From UBA6109 sp964506465 (GTDB lineage Bacteria; Desulfobacterota; Syntrophia; Syntrophales; UBA6109), in the NCBI GenBank assembly GCA_964506465.1, contig CAZDLM010000007.1:1-64000 (forward strand): 64,000 nucleotides of DNA, given 5' to 3'. Position 1 is the first letter of the stretch. Every line of letters starts with the position of its first letter. The notes beneath the pieces are model-generated. The model had not been told where the DNA came from. It saw only the letters and a list, made by a program, of their open reading frames with translations, and did not search any database. A program made the translations under genes and the position numbers. This document shows, piece after piece, positions 8,309-16,800 of this stretch.

Positions 8309-10261
8309 TCAGACGTCCCATATGAAACTCACCCCGCTGTTGGGAAAGATCCATTCTTCGTCGCTGATCTTGATCCGGACGGACTTCCCCTTTTCGCGGA
8401 TCACCTGAGGATAGGGGTGGCGGCCGGCGAAAAAGCTCACTTCCTTGACGTTCCGGAAATTCATCCCGCGGTAGTCAAAGAGGATATCCAGACCCCGCGT
8501 CGGGTAGACAAGGTAGACGGAGAAGTTCCGGTTGCTCTTGGCTTTCTTCGTCCGGATCTCGATCTCGACCTTCACGGGACGGTTCAGCTTCCGTCTCAGG
8601 TCGTCGCCTCCGCACCAGACCTCGTAGCCCCGCTTGGTGTTCTCCGTGCGGAGAACCGGAACATCCTCGCGGTCGATGCGCACGCGCGCCACCTGGAAAT
8701 CCCGCTCGACGACCAGGTCTTCGCCGCGGTTCAGAATCCAGCGGTACTCGCACCGTTTGTCGTCGAAAAAGGCCTCGAGTTGCTCGTTGTTCGTGGCGCA
8801 CCCGATCAGAAAGACCGGGTTACGCAGCGTCTTTACGTACTCGATGTGCGTGCTCACGTGAAAATAGTCCGGTTCTTTGTCCCCGGGCGTCCGCGCCTCT
8901 TCGGCTGCCGGCCGCACGTTGATGTCGTAGCGGAAATTCGTGCGGAGCTCGAGCTGGCGGTCCTCCTTGCCGAAAAGGGTCTCGAACATCTCGTAATAGA
9001 TGGCGTCGCCCAGTTCCTCGTTGCGGGCCCTGGCCTGAAAACAGTTCCGGATGATGTTGTCGATGCGGGCAATCGATTTTTCCTCGTCGGCGATGAAGAT
9101 CCTCCGCAGCCGCGGTTCCACCGTGCCGGTCTTCCCCTTGTGGAGAAAGACGCGGGGGGCGCGCTTGCCCAAGGCGCAGAGGATCTCATAGCTGATCGTC
9201 CCCACCTTTTCGGCGATCTCGTTGGCGGAGATGTACTCCTTCCCCTGCCTTCCCATCAGCACGACCTCGTCCCCCACTTCGCAGTCGGGGATGTGCCCGA
9301 CGTCGAGCGCACACATGTCCATGGAGATGCGCCCGACGATCGGCGCGCGGCAGCCGCGGACCAGGGCCTCGCCGCGGTTGGAGAGGACCCATCCGTAGCC
9401 GTCGCCGTAACCGACGGGGATCGTCGCGATCTTCGTCGGCCGCTCCGTCGTGAAGGTGCGACCGTAGCCGATGCTGGCTCCCCCGGGGAAATCCTTGATC
9501 AGGACGATCGTCGTCTTGAAGGCCATGACGGGGGCCAGCGACGCGAGTGAGGACGTCTCCGCCGACGGGTAGATGCCGTAGGACATGATGCCGGGCCGGA
9601 CCATGTCGAAATGGAATTCCGGGTAGTTGAGGACGGCGCCGCTGTTGGACATGTGCCGCAGAGGGATGCGGATATGGCGGTCCTCCAGGCGCTCCAAAAG
9701 TTTCGCGAAAAGGGCATGCTGTTGGAGGTTGTAATCGCCGCGGATCTCGCTGACCGCCAGGTGTGTGTAGATGCCCTCGACGGTGAGATTCGGAAGTTCC
9801 ATCACCTCGCGGATCATGTCAAAGGCGTCGGCGTAAAGCGTCCCGACGCGTCCCATCCCCGTGTCCACCTCGATGTGGATGGGGATGCGGCAGGCCGTCT
9901 TGCGCCCGCGCCGCTGCAGCTCCCTGGCAAACCCGATATCGGACACCGAGGGGGTCAGGTTGTACTTGAGGATCTGGCCGATTTCCCCGATCGTGGCCGG
10001 GGACAGGATGAGAATCGGTGCAGAGATTCCGCTGACCCGCAGCTGCGCGCCCTCGTCCGCATTGGCGACCCCCAGGCAGTCGGCGCCGTTTTTCAGGGCC
10101 ACATTGGAGATCTCCATCGCGCCATGACCGTAGGCGTCCGCCTTGACGACCTGGAGGATCCGGACGCCCGGACCCACCAGCCGCTTCATCTCGTCCCAGT
10201 TGCGGGTGAAGTTGTCGAGATCGACCTCCACCCAGCTTCGATACTTCTGCGCTTCTCTCAT
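8309..10261 (-). CDS. alr: Alanine racemase with large C-terminal extension
   Basis: Residues about 8-372 are a complete PLP-dependent alanine racemase, which interconverts L- and D-alanine for the wall. Seen are the PLP lysine in VVKADAYGHG, HIEVDTGMGRVG, HMSNSGAVL, IGYGRTF, GYGDGY, GRISMDMC and ISYEILCALGKRAPRVF. The remaining 280 residues (from about FIADEEKSIARID) belong to no family I recognise. They have a helical linker, then a mixed alpha/beta part rich in charged beta strands ending PNSGVSFIWDV. Normal Alr is 360-390 residues. The ATG at 10261 is preferred; a GTG at 10276 is possible. Context with two ddl genes supports D-Ala metabolism. Confidence 0.88.
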   Translation of the reverse strand: MREAQKYRSWVEVDLDNFTRNWDEMKRLVGPGVRILQVVKADAYGHGAMEISNVALKNGADCLGVANADEGAQLRVSGISAPILILSPATIGEIGQILKYNLTPSVSDIGFARELQRRGRKTACRIPIHIEVDTGMGRVGTLYADAFDMIREVMELPNLTVEGIYTHLAVSEIRGDYNLQQHALFAKLLERLEDRHIRIPLRHMSNSGAVLNYPEFHFDMVRPGIMSYGIYPSAETSSLASLAPVMAFKTTIVLIKDFPGGASIGYGRTFTTERPTKIATIPVGYGDGYGWVLSNRGEALVRGCRAPIVGRISMDMCALDVGHIPDCEVGDEVVLMGRQGKEYISANEIAEKVGTISYEILCALGKRAPRVFLHKGKTGTVEPRLRRIFIADEEKSIARIDNIIRNCFQARARNEELGDAIYYEMFETLFGKEDRQLELRTNFRYDINVRPAAEEARTPGDKEPDYFHVSTHIEYVKTLRNPVFLIGCATNNEQLEAFFDDKRCEYRWILNRGEDLVVERDFQVARVRIDREDVPVLRTENTKRGYEVWCGGDDLRRKLNRPVKVEIEIRTKKAKSNRNFSVYLVYPTRGLDILFDYRGMNFRNVKEVSFFAGRHPYPQVIREKGKSVRIKISDEEWIFPNSGVSFIWDV

Positions 10262-10334
10262 GGATGCTCTTTTCACGGACCCCTGCGGGGACGGGGTTCC
10301 CGGCGGGAACCCGTCTCCTTGAGGAAACCGGACA

Positions 10335-12584
10335 TCATTTCCTTGTCATGGTGTAGACGCCGTCCCAGGGGGGTTCGGGCGGATTTTCCTTCAGATCTTG
10401 ACAGCGGCGGATATAGACCTCGGACGGCGGATCGCCCGGTCTCGCTTCCAGGACCTTCCGGAATACGGCGACGGCCTCGTCCCACCGGCTCTGTCGGTAC
10501 AGGGCGAACCCTTCCTCAAACAATTTCACGACGGGCTCCAGCGCCCCCGCTTCCGCTCGCTCTCCCAGAAGTTCGTAGATCTTGACGGGGAGTTTCTTGC
10601 CCTTCACGCGGACCCAGTCCAGTTCGCGGGCCAGGAGCGTGTCTTTGACCCGCTCGTAGGTAAATTCGCTGATGACGATGCCGGTCCCGTATTCCTTGTT
10701 GATGCCCTCCAGGCGGGATCCGAGATTCACGCTGTCCCCCATGACCGTGTAGTCGAAGCGCATCTCCGAGCCCATGTTGCCCACCACCATGTCGCCGCTG
10801 TTGACGCCAACGCCGATGTTGAGCACCGGCCGGCCCTCTTCGGACCATTTCTTCTGGAGGCGTTTGAGCTCTTCCCGCATTTTCAGCGCCGTGCGGCAGG
10901 CCCGCAAGGCGTGATCCGGCTGGTCCAGCGGCGCGCCGTACACCGCCATGATGGCATCGCCCATGTACTTGTCCAGAAGGCCCTCGTATTCGAAGACGAT
11001 GTTGGTCATGGCCGTCAGGTATTCGTTCAGCAGGTGGACGAGCTCTTCCGGCGACAGTTTTTCGGAGACGGTCGTGAAGCCCCGTATATCGGAGAACAGG
11101 ACGGAGAGGTCCTTCTTGTCGCCGCCCAGCTTCAGCTTCGAGGGGTCCTTGAGCATCTCGTTGATGACCGAAGCGGTAAGGTAATACTGGAAGGCGCCGC
11201 GGATCTTCTTTTTCTCCTTCTCCTCCGTGATGTACCGGTAGACCGAGATCCCCAGATAAATCGTTACCACCGTCAGCAGCGGATAGATCAGGTTCATCCA
11301 GACGTTGAAATGCGAGAAGATGAAGGTGTTCACCAGGAAGAAGGAAACGACAAGACCCAGGATGATGCCGATCCCCGCGATCGCGCCGAACCGGGGCAGC
11401 GCGATGCCGGCCAGGAGCCCCATGGCGATGATGACGCACATGTCCAGAAAGCGGATCCAGCCGGAATAGGTGAGAAAATTTCGATGGAGGATGTTGTCGA
11501 TGACCGTGGCATGGATCTCCACTCCGGGATACACCGTCGAAAAAGGCGTAACCCGCAGGTCATAGATTCCGGTGGCAGTCGCCCCGATCAGGATGATCTT
11601 CCCTTTGAATGCCTCGGGTGGAATGCGCCCCTTCAGGATATCGGCGATGGAGTAGTGAGGGAAAGTCTTGGCCGGTCCCAGGTAGTTGATGAGCAAACGT
11701 CCCACCTCGTCCGTGGGTATGTCGATGTCCCCGATCCTGACACTCTCGACGCCGTATTCCGCCAGCCGTAGCGACGACATCGGCCAGTCCAGGTACTGCA
11801 TCAGAAGCGCGACGGAAAGGGAAGGATAGGCATTTCCACGAAATTTCATGACGAGCGGCGCCCAGCGGATCGTCCCGTCCTCGTCCGGAATGGCATTGAA
11901 GTATCCCGCATTTTCGGCCGACGCGGCGAGCGCTGGAAGGTTGGCAACCGCCGCGTAGGCTTCGATCATCAAAACGTCTTCCGGGGAGCCGCTCGACTGG
12001 ACCGCCGGATATTTCGACGAAGAGATCAGCTCCGCCGCCTGCTGGATCTGCTTTTCCGTTATATGGGCCGCATCGCGCTCCGACAGATGGAAAAAATATC
12101 CGAGGGTGACGTTCTTGGCCTTCTTGACGGCCTTCGCCAGGGCGGCGTCCGTATCGGCGGCATCCCTCTTATCCCGCAACACCCGCACCAGTCTCTTGTC
12201 GGAGATTCCCATCTTCTTGAACTCACCGTCGAGTTCGGCGACGGTCTTGAGGCTGGAATTCTCATCGGGTTCCGCAAAAACGATATCAAATCCGACGGCC
12301 TTGGCGCCGTATCGCTTCAAGGTGTCGACGAGCCGGGCGATCGTCGTGCGCGGCCAGGGCCAGCGGCCCAGTTCGCTCAAGCTCTTCTCGTCGATCGTCG
12401 CGATGACTGTTTCCCCCCCGGCGGCGATCTTCCCGCGCGATATCATCCGGAGGTCGAGACTCTCCAGTTCCATGAAGCGGAGAAAGGAGACGTCCATGAA
12501 GAACAAGACGAGGGCAAGAAAAATGACGAACAGGGCGATCTTCAGCGGCGTTACCGTCAGGATCTTCTTGATTTTCTCGCGCAT
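10335..12584 (-). CDS. CHASE2 sensor adenylate/guanylate cyclase
   Basis: A 749-residue membrane signalling enzyme. A TM helix (about 12-32) precedes an extracytoplasmic CHASE2 domain (IATIDEKSL, GRWPWPRT, GFDIVFAEPD, ILIGATATGIYDLR). Three more TM helices (about 350-430) lead to a class III cyclase domain (about 480-660) with both metal aspartates (FSDIRGFT, GDAIMAVYG), a substrate Lys (DKYMGD) and VMGDSVNLGSRLEG. The Lys/Asp pair favours ATP, hence cAMP. The C-terminal 85 residues resemble a degenerate TPR. The start at 12584 follows AAGGAG by 8 bp; an upstream TTG is less likely. It is the first gene of the minus-strand block. Confidence 0.88.
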   Translation of the reverse strand: MREKIKKILTVTPLKIALFVIFLALVLFFMDVSFLRFMELESLDLRMISRGKIAAGGETVIATIDEKSLSELGRWPWPRTTIARLVDTLKRYGAKAVGFDIVFAEPDENSSLKTVAELDGEFKKMGISDKRLVRVLRDKRDAADTDAALAKAVKKAKNVTLGYFFHLSERDAAHITEKQIQQAAELISSSKYPAVQSSGSPEDVLMIEAYAAVANLPALAASAENAGYFNAIPDEDGTIRWAPLVMKFRGNAYPSLSVALLMQYLDWPMSSLRLAEYGVESVRIGDIDIPTDEVGRLLINYLGPAKTFPHYSIADILKGRIPPEAFKGKIILIGATATGIYDLRVTPFSTVYPGVEIHATVIDNILHRNFLTYSGWIRFLDMCVIIAMGLLAGIALPRFGAIAGIGIILGLVVSFFLVNTFIFSHFNVWMNLIYPLLTVVTIYLGISVYRYITEEKEKKKIRGAFQYYLTASVINEMLKDPSKLKLGGDKKDLSVLFSDIRGFTTVSEKLSPEELVHLLNEYLTAMTNIVFEYEGLLDKYMGDAIMAVYGAPLDQPDHALRACRTALKMREELKRLQKKWSEEGRPVLNIGVGVNSGDMVVGNMGSEMRFDYTVMGDSVNLGSRLEGINKEYGTGIVISEFTYERVKDTLLARELDWVRVKGKKLPVKIYELLGERAEAGALEPVVKLFEEGFALYRQSRWDEAVAVFRKVLEARPGDPPSEVYIRRCQDLKENPPEPPWDGVYTMTRK

Positions 12585-12789
12585 GCTCTGCTCTCCTTCC
12601 AATATGCGCGGATTCTACCAGAGCAAAGGGGATTGTCAAGCCGGCAGGCTTCGCAAAAAACGCTTTCCGCGTCGTCCCGGGCAAAACCTTGACAAGCCGA
12701 TGCGGATACGCTACATACCGCTCGTTTTCAGGCGTTTCCTCCCGCAAGTACCGCCGGGGTTGGAAACGGGTTGGCAAGCCTGTCGAAGC

Positions 12790-12864
12790 GCCGGAGTAGC
12801 TCAACGGTAGAGCACGCGATTCGTAATCGTGAGGTTAAGGGTCCGATTCCCTTCTCCGGCTCCA
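12790..12864 (+). tRNA. tRNA-Thr (anticodon CGT)
   Basis: A cloverleaf can be folded by eye: acceptor GCCGGAG/CTCCGGC, D-arm GCTC..GAGC, anticodon stem CGCGA/TCGTG with loop TTCGTAA (anticodon CGT), and the T-arm around GGTCCGATTCCC. The 3' CCA is encoded. It lies alone between the cyclase gene and hsp20. Confidence 0.95.
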
Positions 12865-12960
12865 TCGACTGCCCATCTGAGATTGTTTTATTTCCTTCCC
12901 GCCTCTGATACTTCCGCTCGCCGGTCGGCATGTTCCGCTGTTAACGGAGAGACATCGCCC

Positions 12961-12988
12961 TTGACGTTCCCTCGCTCATGACTAAAAT
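12961..12988 (+). promoter_or_regulatory. Sigma70-like promoter for hsp20-lon
   Basis: TTGACG (12961-12966) and TAAAAT (12983-12988) are separated by 16 bp, each 5/6 to consensus, about 100 bp upstream of the Hsp20 start. No CIRCE element or sigma32 consensus was seen. Confidence 0.55.
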
Positions 12989-13091
12989 AAGCGGTGAACG
13001 GGGCGCGAGAAAGCGCCGGAAATCGCTCAACGACCTTGAAAGATGGCGCTGAGAGCGATCGATAATGCTGCGAGGAATTCGGGAGCCCGCC

Positions 13092-13538
13092 ATGGAATTT
13101 ATCCGCATCACGCTCGAAGACGATATCGGACAGATGGAGAGGGAGTTGTGCCGGGATATCGATGAGATGGTCCGGCTCGCACATCCGCGTTTCATGCTTT
13201 CCGCTCATTCCTGGCAGCCGTCGCTGGACATGTATGAAACGGAACGGGACATTTTCATCCGCGCGGAACTGGCGGGCGTCAACCGCGAGGACCTGCACGT
13301 CGAGGTCAGCACAAAGACGATCCGGATCGCAGGATACCGCCGGATATGCACCGTGAACGAAGCTGTCCGTTACCGGATTGCCGAGATTCCGTACGGGCCG
13401 TTCGAACGGAATCTGGCCCTCCCCGCGCCGATCGACACCGGCGCCGTGACTGCGACGTACGCCGAAGGACTGCTGGCGATCAGGCTCTCCAAGCTCCCCG
13501 CCGAGCGCTCCCGCAAGATTGAAATTTCCCGGGGATAA
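13092..13538 (+). CDS. Hsp20 family small heat-shock protein
   Basis: A 148-residue alpha-crystallin-type chaperone that would hold unfolded proteins. The core domain runs from WQPSLDMYETERDIFIRAELAGV (about 43 on) through YGPFERNLALP to ATYAEGLLAIRLSKLP, the typical G-L-L/I motif. Residues 1-42 are a variable N-terminal arm. The start at 13092 has GGGAG 7 bp upstream; an ATG at 13065 would add nine residues. It ends 37 bp before lon on the same strand, pairing a holding chaperone with a protease. Confidence 0.88.
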   Translation: MEFIRITLEDDIGQMERELCRDIDEMVRLAHPRFMLSAHSWQPSLDMYETERDIFIRAELAGVNREDLHVEVSTKTIRIAGYRRICTVNEAVRYRIAEIPYGPFERNLALPAPIDTGAVTATYAEGLLAIRLSKLPAERSRKIEISRG

Positions 13539-13575
13539 TCCCCACCGGTAGACAGACCGTGCCGCGGAGGTTGAC

Positions 13576-15921
13576 ATGACGGAATCCAAGCCGCCCGAAG
13601 AAACAAAAACATTCACTCTGCCCGAGGTGCTTCCCATCCTGCCTCTGTACAACGTCTTCGTTTTTCCGAAGATGATGCTCCCCATGGAGGTCGTCGGCGA
13701 GGAATCCATGAAGCTGGTGGACGACGCGATGGCCCGGGACCGCCTCATCGGCCTGGTTAAAGCAAAAAAGCCCCAGTCGGATGAGCCCCTGACTGCGGAA
13801 GACATGTATTCCGTTGGGACCGCAGGCGTAATCCTGCGCATGGCCAAGACGGTCGACAACAAAGCGCAGTTGCTGGTGCAGGGCATCAGCCGCTTCAAGG
13901 TCCTTGGCTTCACGGAAGTTCAGCCCTACTTCAAAGCCAAGGTGGCGCCGATCGAGGAGATCGCCGTGAAGGACCTCGAAGTGGAGGCCCTGGTCGCGAA
14001 CCTCCTGACGCTTTTCGACAGCATCGTGAAGCTTTCACCCTTCCTGCCCCAGGAATTCGGCCTGATGGCGAAGTCCATCACCGACCCGGGAACCCTGGCG
14101 GACATGATCGCCTCCGTCATCAATGCGGATGTCGAGGAGAAGCAGAAGATCCTGGAAATTCTCGACGTAAAGGAACGTCTTCGGGAGGTGACGAGGCTCG
14201 TCAACCATCAAGTGGAGGTCCTGGAACTGGGAAACAAGATCCAGTCTCAGGTGAAGAGCGACATCGACAAGTCCCAGCGCGAGTATTATCTGCGCCAGCA
14301 GCTCAAGGCGATCCGCCAGGAACTCGGCGAGACCGACGAGCCGAAGGTCGAGGTGGAAGACTACCGGGCGAAGATCGAGAAAAAGAATCTGCCGGAGGAG
14401 GCAAAGAAGGAAGCCCTGCGCGAACTGGAGCGGCTGTCGCGGATGCACCCCTCCTCCGCCGAGTACACCGTGTCATCGACCTATCTCGACTGGCTCCTGT
14501 CCCTCCCCTGGACGGAGAGTACGGAGGACAACCTGGACATCGCCAAGGCCCGGCGCGTCCTCGACGAGGACCACTACGGCCTGGAAAAGCCCAAGAAACG
14601 GATCATCGAGTACCTGGCCGTCCGCAAACTGAAACCGGATTCGAAGGGACCGATTCTCTGTTTTGCCGGCCCTCCCGGGACGGGCAAGACCTCGCTGGGG
14701 CACTCCATTGCAAGGGCCATGGGCCGCAAATTCATCCGCATGTCGCTGGGTGGAGTCCACGATGAGGCGGAGATCCGCGGGCACCGGCGGACCTACGTAG
14801 GCGCGCTGCCGGGCCGGATCATCCAGGGGATGCGGCGCGCTGAGTCGAGAAATCCGATCTTCATGCTGGATGAGATCGACAAGGTCGGCAGCGACTTTCG
14901 GGGCGATCCTTCCTCGGCTCTCCTGGAAGTCCTGGACCCGGAGCAAAACTTCTCCTTTTCGGACCACTACCTGGACGTGCCCTTCGATCTGTCGAAGGTG
15001 ATGTTCATCACGACGGCAAACGTCCTGGAGACGATTCCGCCGGCGCTCCACGACCGTCTGGAAGTGATCGAGCTGCCCGGTTATACCCTCGACGAAAAGG
15101 TCGAGATCGCTGTGCGCTATCTGATTCCCCGCCAACGCGAGGCCAACGGACTCCAGGCAGCGCAGATCCGGATCGGCAAGGGCGCAATCCGCGGGATCAT
15201 CTCGGGCTACACCCGGGAGGCGGGGGTGCGCAATCTGGAGCGCGAAATCGCCTCCGTCTGCCGCGGCGTCGCCAGCCGGATCGCCGAAGGCGCCATCCGG
15301 AAGGCCGCTGTCGAAGCGAAGGACCTCCCGCTCTACCTCGGACCGGTCCGCATCAGCCCGGAAATCGGCATCCGTGTCAGCAAACCCGGGGTCGCACTCG
15401 GCCTCGCCTGGACGCCTTCGGGCGGAGACCTTCTCTTCATCGAGGCGACGTCCATGAAGGGAAAGGGCGGGCTCACGCTGACGGGACAGCTCGGCGATGT
15501 CATGAAGGAATCGGCAACGGCGGCGTTGAGCTTCGTGAGGGCCAACGCGGACGCGCTTCGCATTCCGAAGGACTTCTTCGAGGGAACGGACATCCACATC
15601 CACGTCCCCTCCGGCGCGATTCCCAAGGACGGTCCGTCCGCCGGCGTCACGATCCTGACGGCGCTGACCTCGCTGCTCCGGGGAAAACCGATCCACAAGA
15701 AACTCGCCATGACCGGCGAGATCACCCTCCGCGGTCTGGTCCTGCCCGTCGGCGGGATCAAGGAGAAGGTCCTCGCGGCGCACCGGGCCGGGGTGAAAAC
15801 GATCATCCTGCCTCGATGGAACGAAAAGGACCTGTTCGACGTGCCGGCGAAGGTCCGGAAGGAAATCCGTTTTCATTTTGTGGACGAGATGATGGAAGTC
15901 CTGAAGATCGCTCTGGGCTGA
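13576..15921 (+). CDS. lon: ATP-dependent protease Lon
   Basis: A full-length Lon of 781 residues, a cytoplasmic AAA+ serine protease for damaged and regulatory proteins. The N-terminal LonN domain starts at PEVLPILPLYNVFVFP (about 15-30). Walker A GPPGTGKTS is near residue 365 and Walker B FMLDEIDK follows. The C-terminal protease domain has the catalytic serine in PKDGPSAGVT (about 687) and lysine in GGIKEKVLAA (about 729). The ribosome site GGAGG precedes the ATG by 5 bp. It follows hsp20 and ends at a strong hairpin (15933-15975). Confidence 0.97.
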   Translation: MTESKPPEETKTFTLPEVLPILPLYNVFVFPKMMLPMEVVGEESMKLVDDAMARDRLIGLVKAKKPQSDEPLTAEDMYSVGTAGVILRMAKTVDNKAQLLVQGISRFKVLGFTEVQPYFKAKVAPIEEIAVKDLEVEALVANLLTLFDSIVKLSPFLPQEFGLMAKSITDPGTLADMIASVINADVEEKQKILEILDVKERLREVTRLVNHQVEVLELGNKIQSQVKSDIDKSQREYYLRQQLKAIRQELGETDEPKVEVEDYRAKIEKKNLPEEAKKEALRELERLSRMHPSSAEYTVSSTYLDWLLSLPWTESTEDNLDIAKARRVLDEDHYGLEKPKKRIIEYLAVRKLKPDSKGPILCFAGPPGTGKTSLGHSIARAMGRKFIRMSLGGVHDEAEIRGHRRTYVGALPGRIIQGMRRAESRNPIFMLDEIDKVGSDFRGDPSSALLEVLDPEQNFSFSDHYLDVPFDLSKVMFITTANVLETIPPALHDRLEVIELPGYTLDEKVEIAVRYLIPRQREANGLQAAQIRIGKGAIRGIISGYTREAGVRNLEREIASVCRGVASRIAEGAIRKAAVEAKDLPLYLGPVRISPEIGIRVSKPGVALGLAWTPSGGDLLFIEATSMKGKGGLTLTGQLGDVMKESATAALSFVRANADALRIPKDFFEGTDIHIHVPSGAIPKDGPSAGVTILTALTSLLRGKPIHKKLAMTGEITLRGLVLPVGGIKEKVLAAHRAGVKTIILPRWNEKDLFDVPAKVRKEIRFHFVDEMMEVLKIALG

Positions 15922-15932
15922 ACGGTCGTTGA

Positions 15933-15975
15933 ACGGACTGCGCTTCCCGCCCGACGGGCGGGAAACGCAGTCCGT
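15933..15975 (+). terminator. Hairpin terminator after lon
   Basis: A long inverted repeat: ACGGACTGCG and TTCCCGCCCG pair with CGGGCGGGAA and CGCAGTCCGT, with a single mismatch. It is followed by CTTCTT and starts 12 bp after the lon stop. The stem is strong but the T-run is weak. Confidence 0.6.
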
Positions 15976-16003
15976 CTTCTTAAGCATTCCGTGAAAAAGC
16001 TTC

Positions 16004-16060
16004 TTGACAGAATTTACCGTCCGGCTTATTAACCGATCAGTTAAACTTACCGGTTGGTAA
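16004..16060 (+). promoter_or_regulatory. tetR promoter with two palindromic operators
   Basis: TTGACA (16004-16009) and TATTAA (16027-16032) are 17 bp apart, a near-ideal sigma70 promoter. TTAAC-N6-GTTAA (16029-16044) overlaps the -10, and TTACC-N4-GGTAA (16047-16060) covers the likely transcription start. Their centres are about 17 bp apart. They lie 40-70 bp before a TetR gene, so autorepression is the simple reading. Confidence 0.7.
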
Positions 16061-16098
16061 AATTACCACCGTATGCGGAACGAAGGAGCGGGTGCGGA

Positions 16099-16800
16099 AT
16101 GGCCAGTGAAGCGGTAAAGGAAAAGGGGCAGGAAACGAGCCGGCATATTCTCGCAGTCGCCAAGGAGGTCTTCTCGGAAGTCGGTTTCGACGGCGCTCAC
16201 GTGGACGAGATCGCCCGGCGGGCCGGTGTGAACAAGGCGACGATCTACTACCATATCGGTGACAAGGAGACCCTGTATGCCGAAGTGATTCACGGAGTCC
16301 TCGGCAACACGGCGGAGCGCATCTCCCTCGATATCCGTTCCGCAGGCTCGCCGGGCGAAAAGCTTCGCGTCTTCATTCGCAATCTCGCCCGGACGATGGA
16401 AGAGAATCCCCAGCTTCCCCCCCTCATGCTGCGGGAAGTCGCCGGCGGCGGACGGAACCTGCCCGATGTCGTGCCGCAGGATCTGGGCCGGATCATCGGC
16501 ATGCTGACCGAGATCATGGAGGAGGGACGGAAGAAAGGCGTTTTCGTCCCGGCAACGCCTTTCCTGGTCCATTTCATGGTGACCGGCGCCCTGCTCCTGT
16601 ACAAGTCGAGTGCGCCGATCCGGGCAAGGCGAAAGGAATTCGCCGACGTGTTCCTGCCGATTGGCGAGGACGTCACCAAGGTCATGTCCGGCGAGATCGA
16701 AGAGCTGATCCTGAGAGCCCTGTCCGCGCAGCCGTCTCCCCAATCCGGAAGGGGAAAAAGAACGGCGCCGCGCCGGACGAAGAACAAGGGGGCCATATGA
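16099..16800 (+). CDS. TetR family repressor of the export operon
   Basis: A 233-residue regulator. The N-terminal helix-turn-helix is typical: ILAVAKEVFSEVGFDGAHVDEIARRAGVNKATIYYHI, about residues 16-53 read in two parts, then DKETLYAEV. The C-terminal ligand domain is larger than average and ends in a basic tail. The ATG at 16099 is chosen because AAGGAG is 10 bp upstream; a longer frame to 16054 would run over the operators. It overlaps the TolC-like gene by 4 bp (ATGA), so they are co-translated. Layout and partners resemble the E. coli CecR/ybhGFSR system. Confidence 0.88.
   Translation: MASEAVKEKGQETSRHILAVAKEVFSEVGFDGAHVDEIARRAGVNKATIYYHIGDKETLYAEVIHGVLGNTAERISLDIRSAGSPGEKLRVFIRNLARTMEENPQLPPLMLREVAGGGRNLPDVVPQDLGRIIGMLTEIMEEGRKKGVFVPATPFLVHFMVTGALLLYKSSAPIRARRKEFADVFLPIGEDVTKVMSGEIEELILRALSAQPSPQSGRGKRTAPRRTKNKGAI

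Noticed and set aside
12961..13091. Heat-shock sigma32 or CIRCE control of hsp20-lon
   Set aside because: The only good promoter match is sigma70-like. No CIRCE inverted repeat or CCCATNT-type -10 was found.
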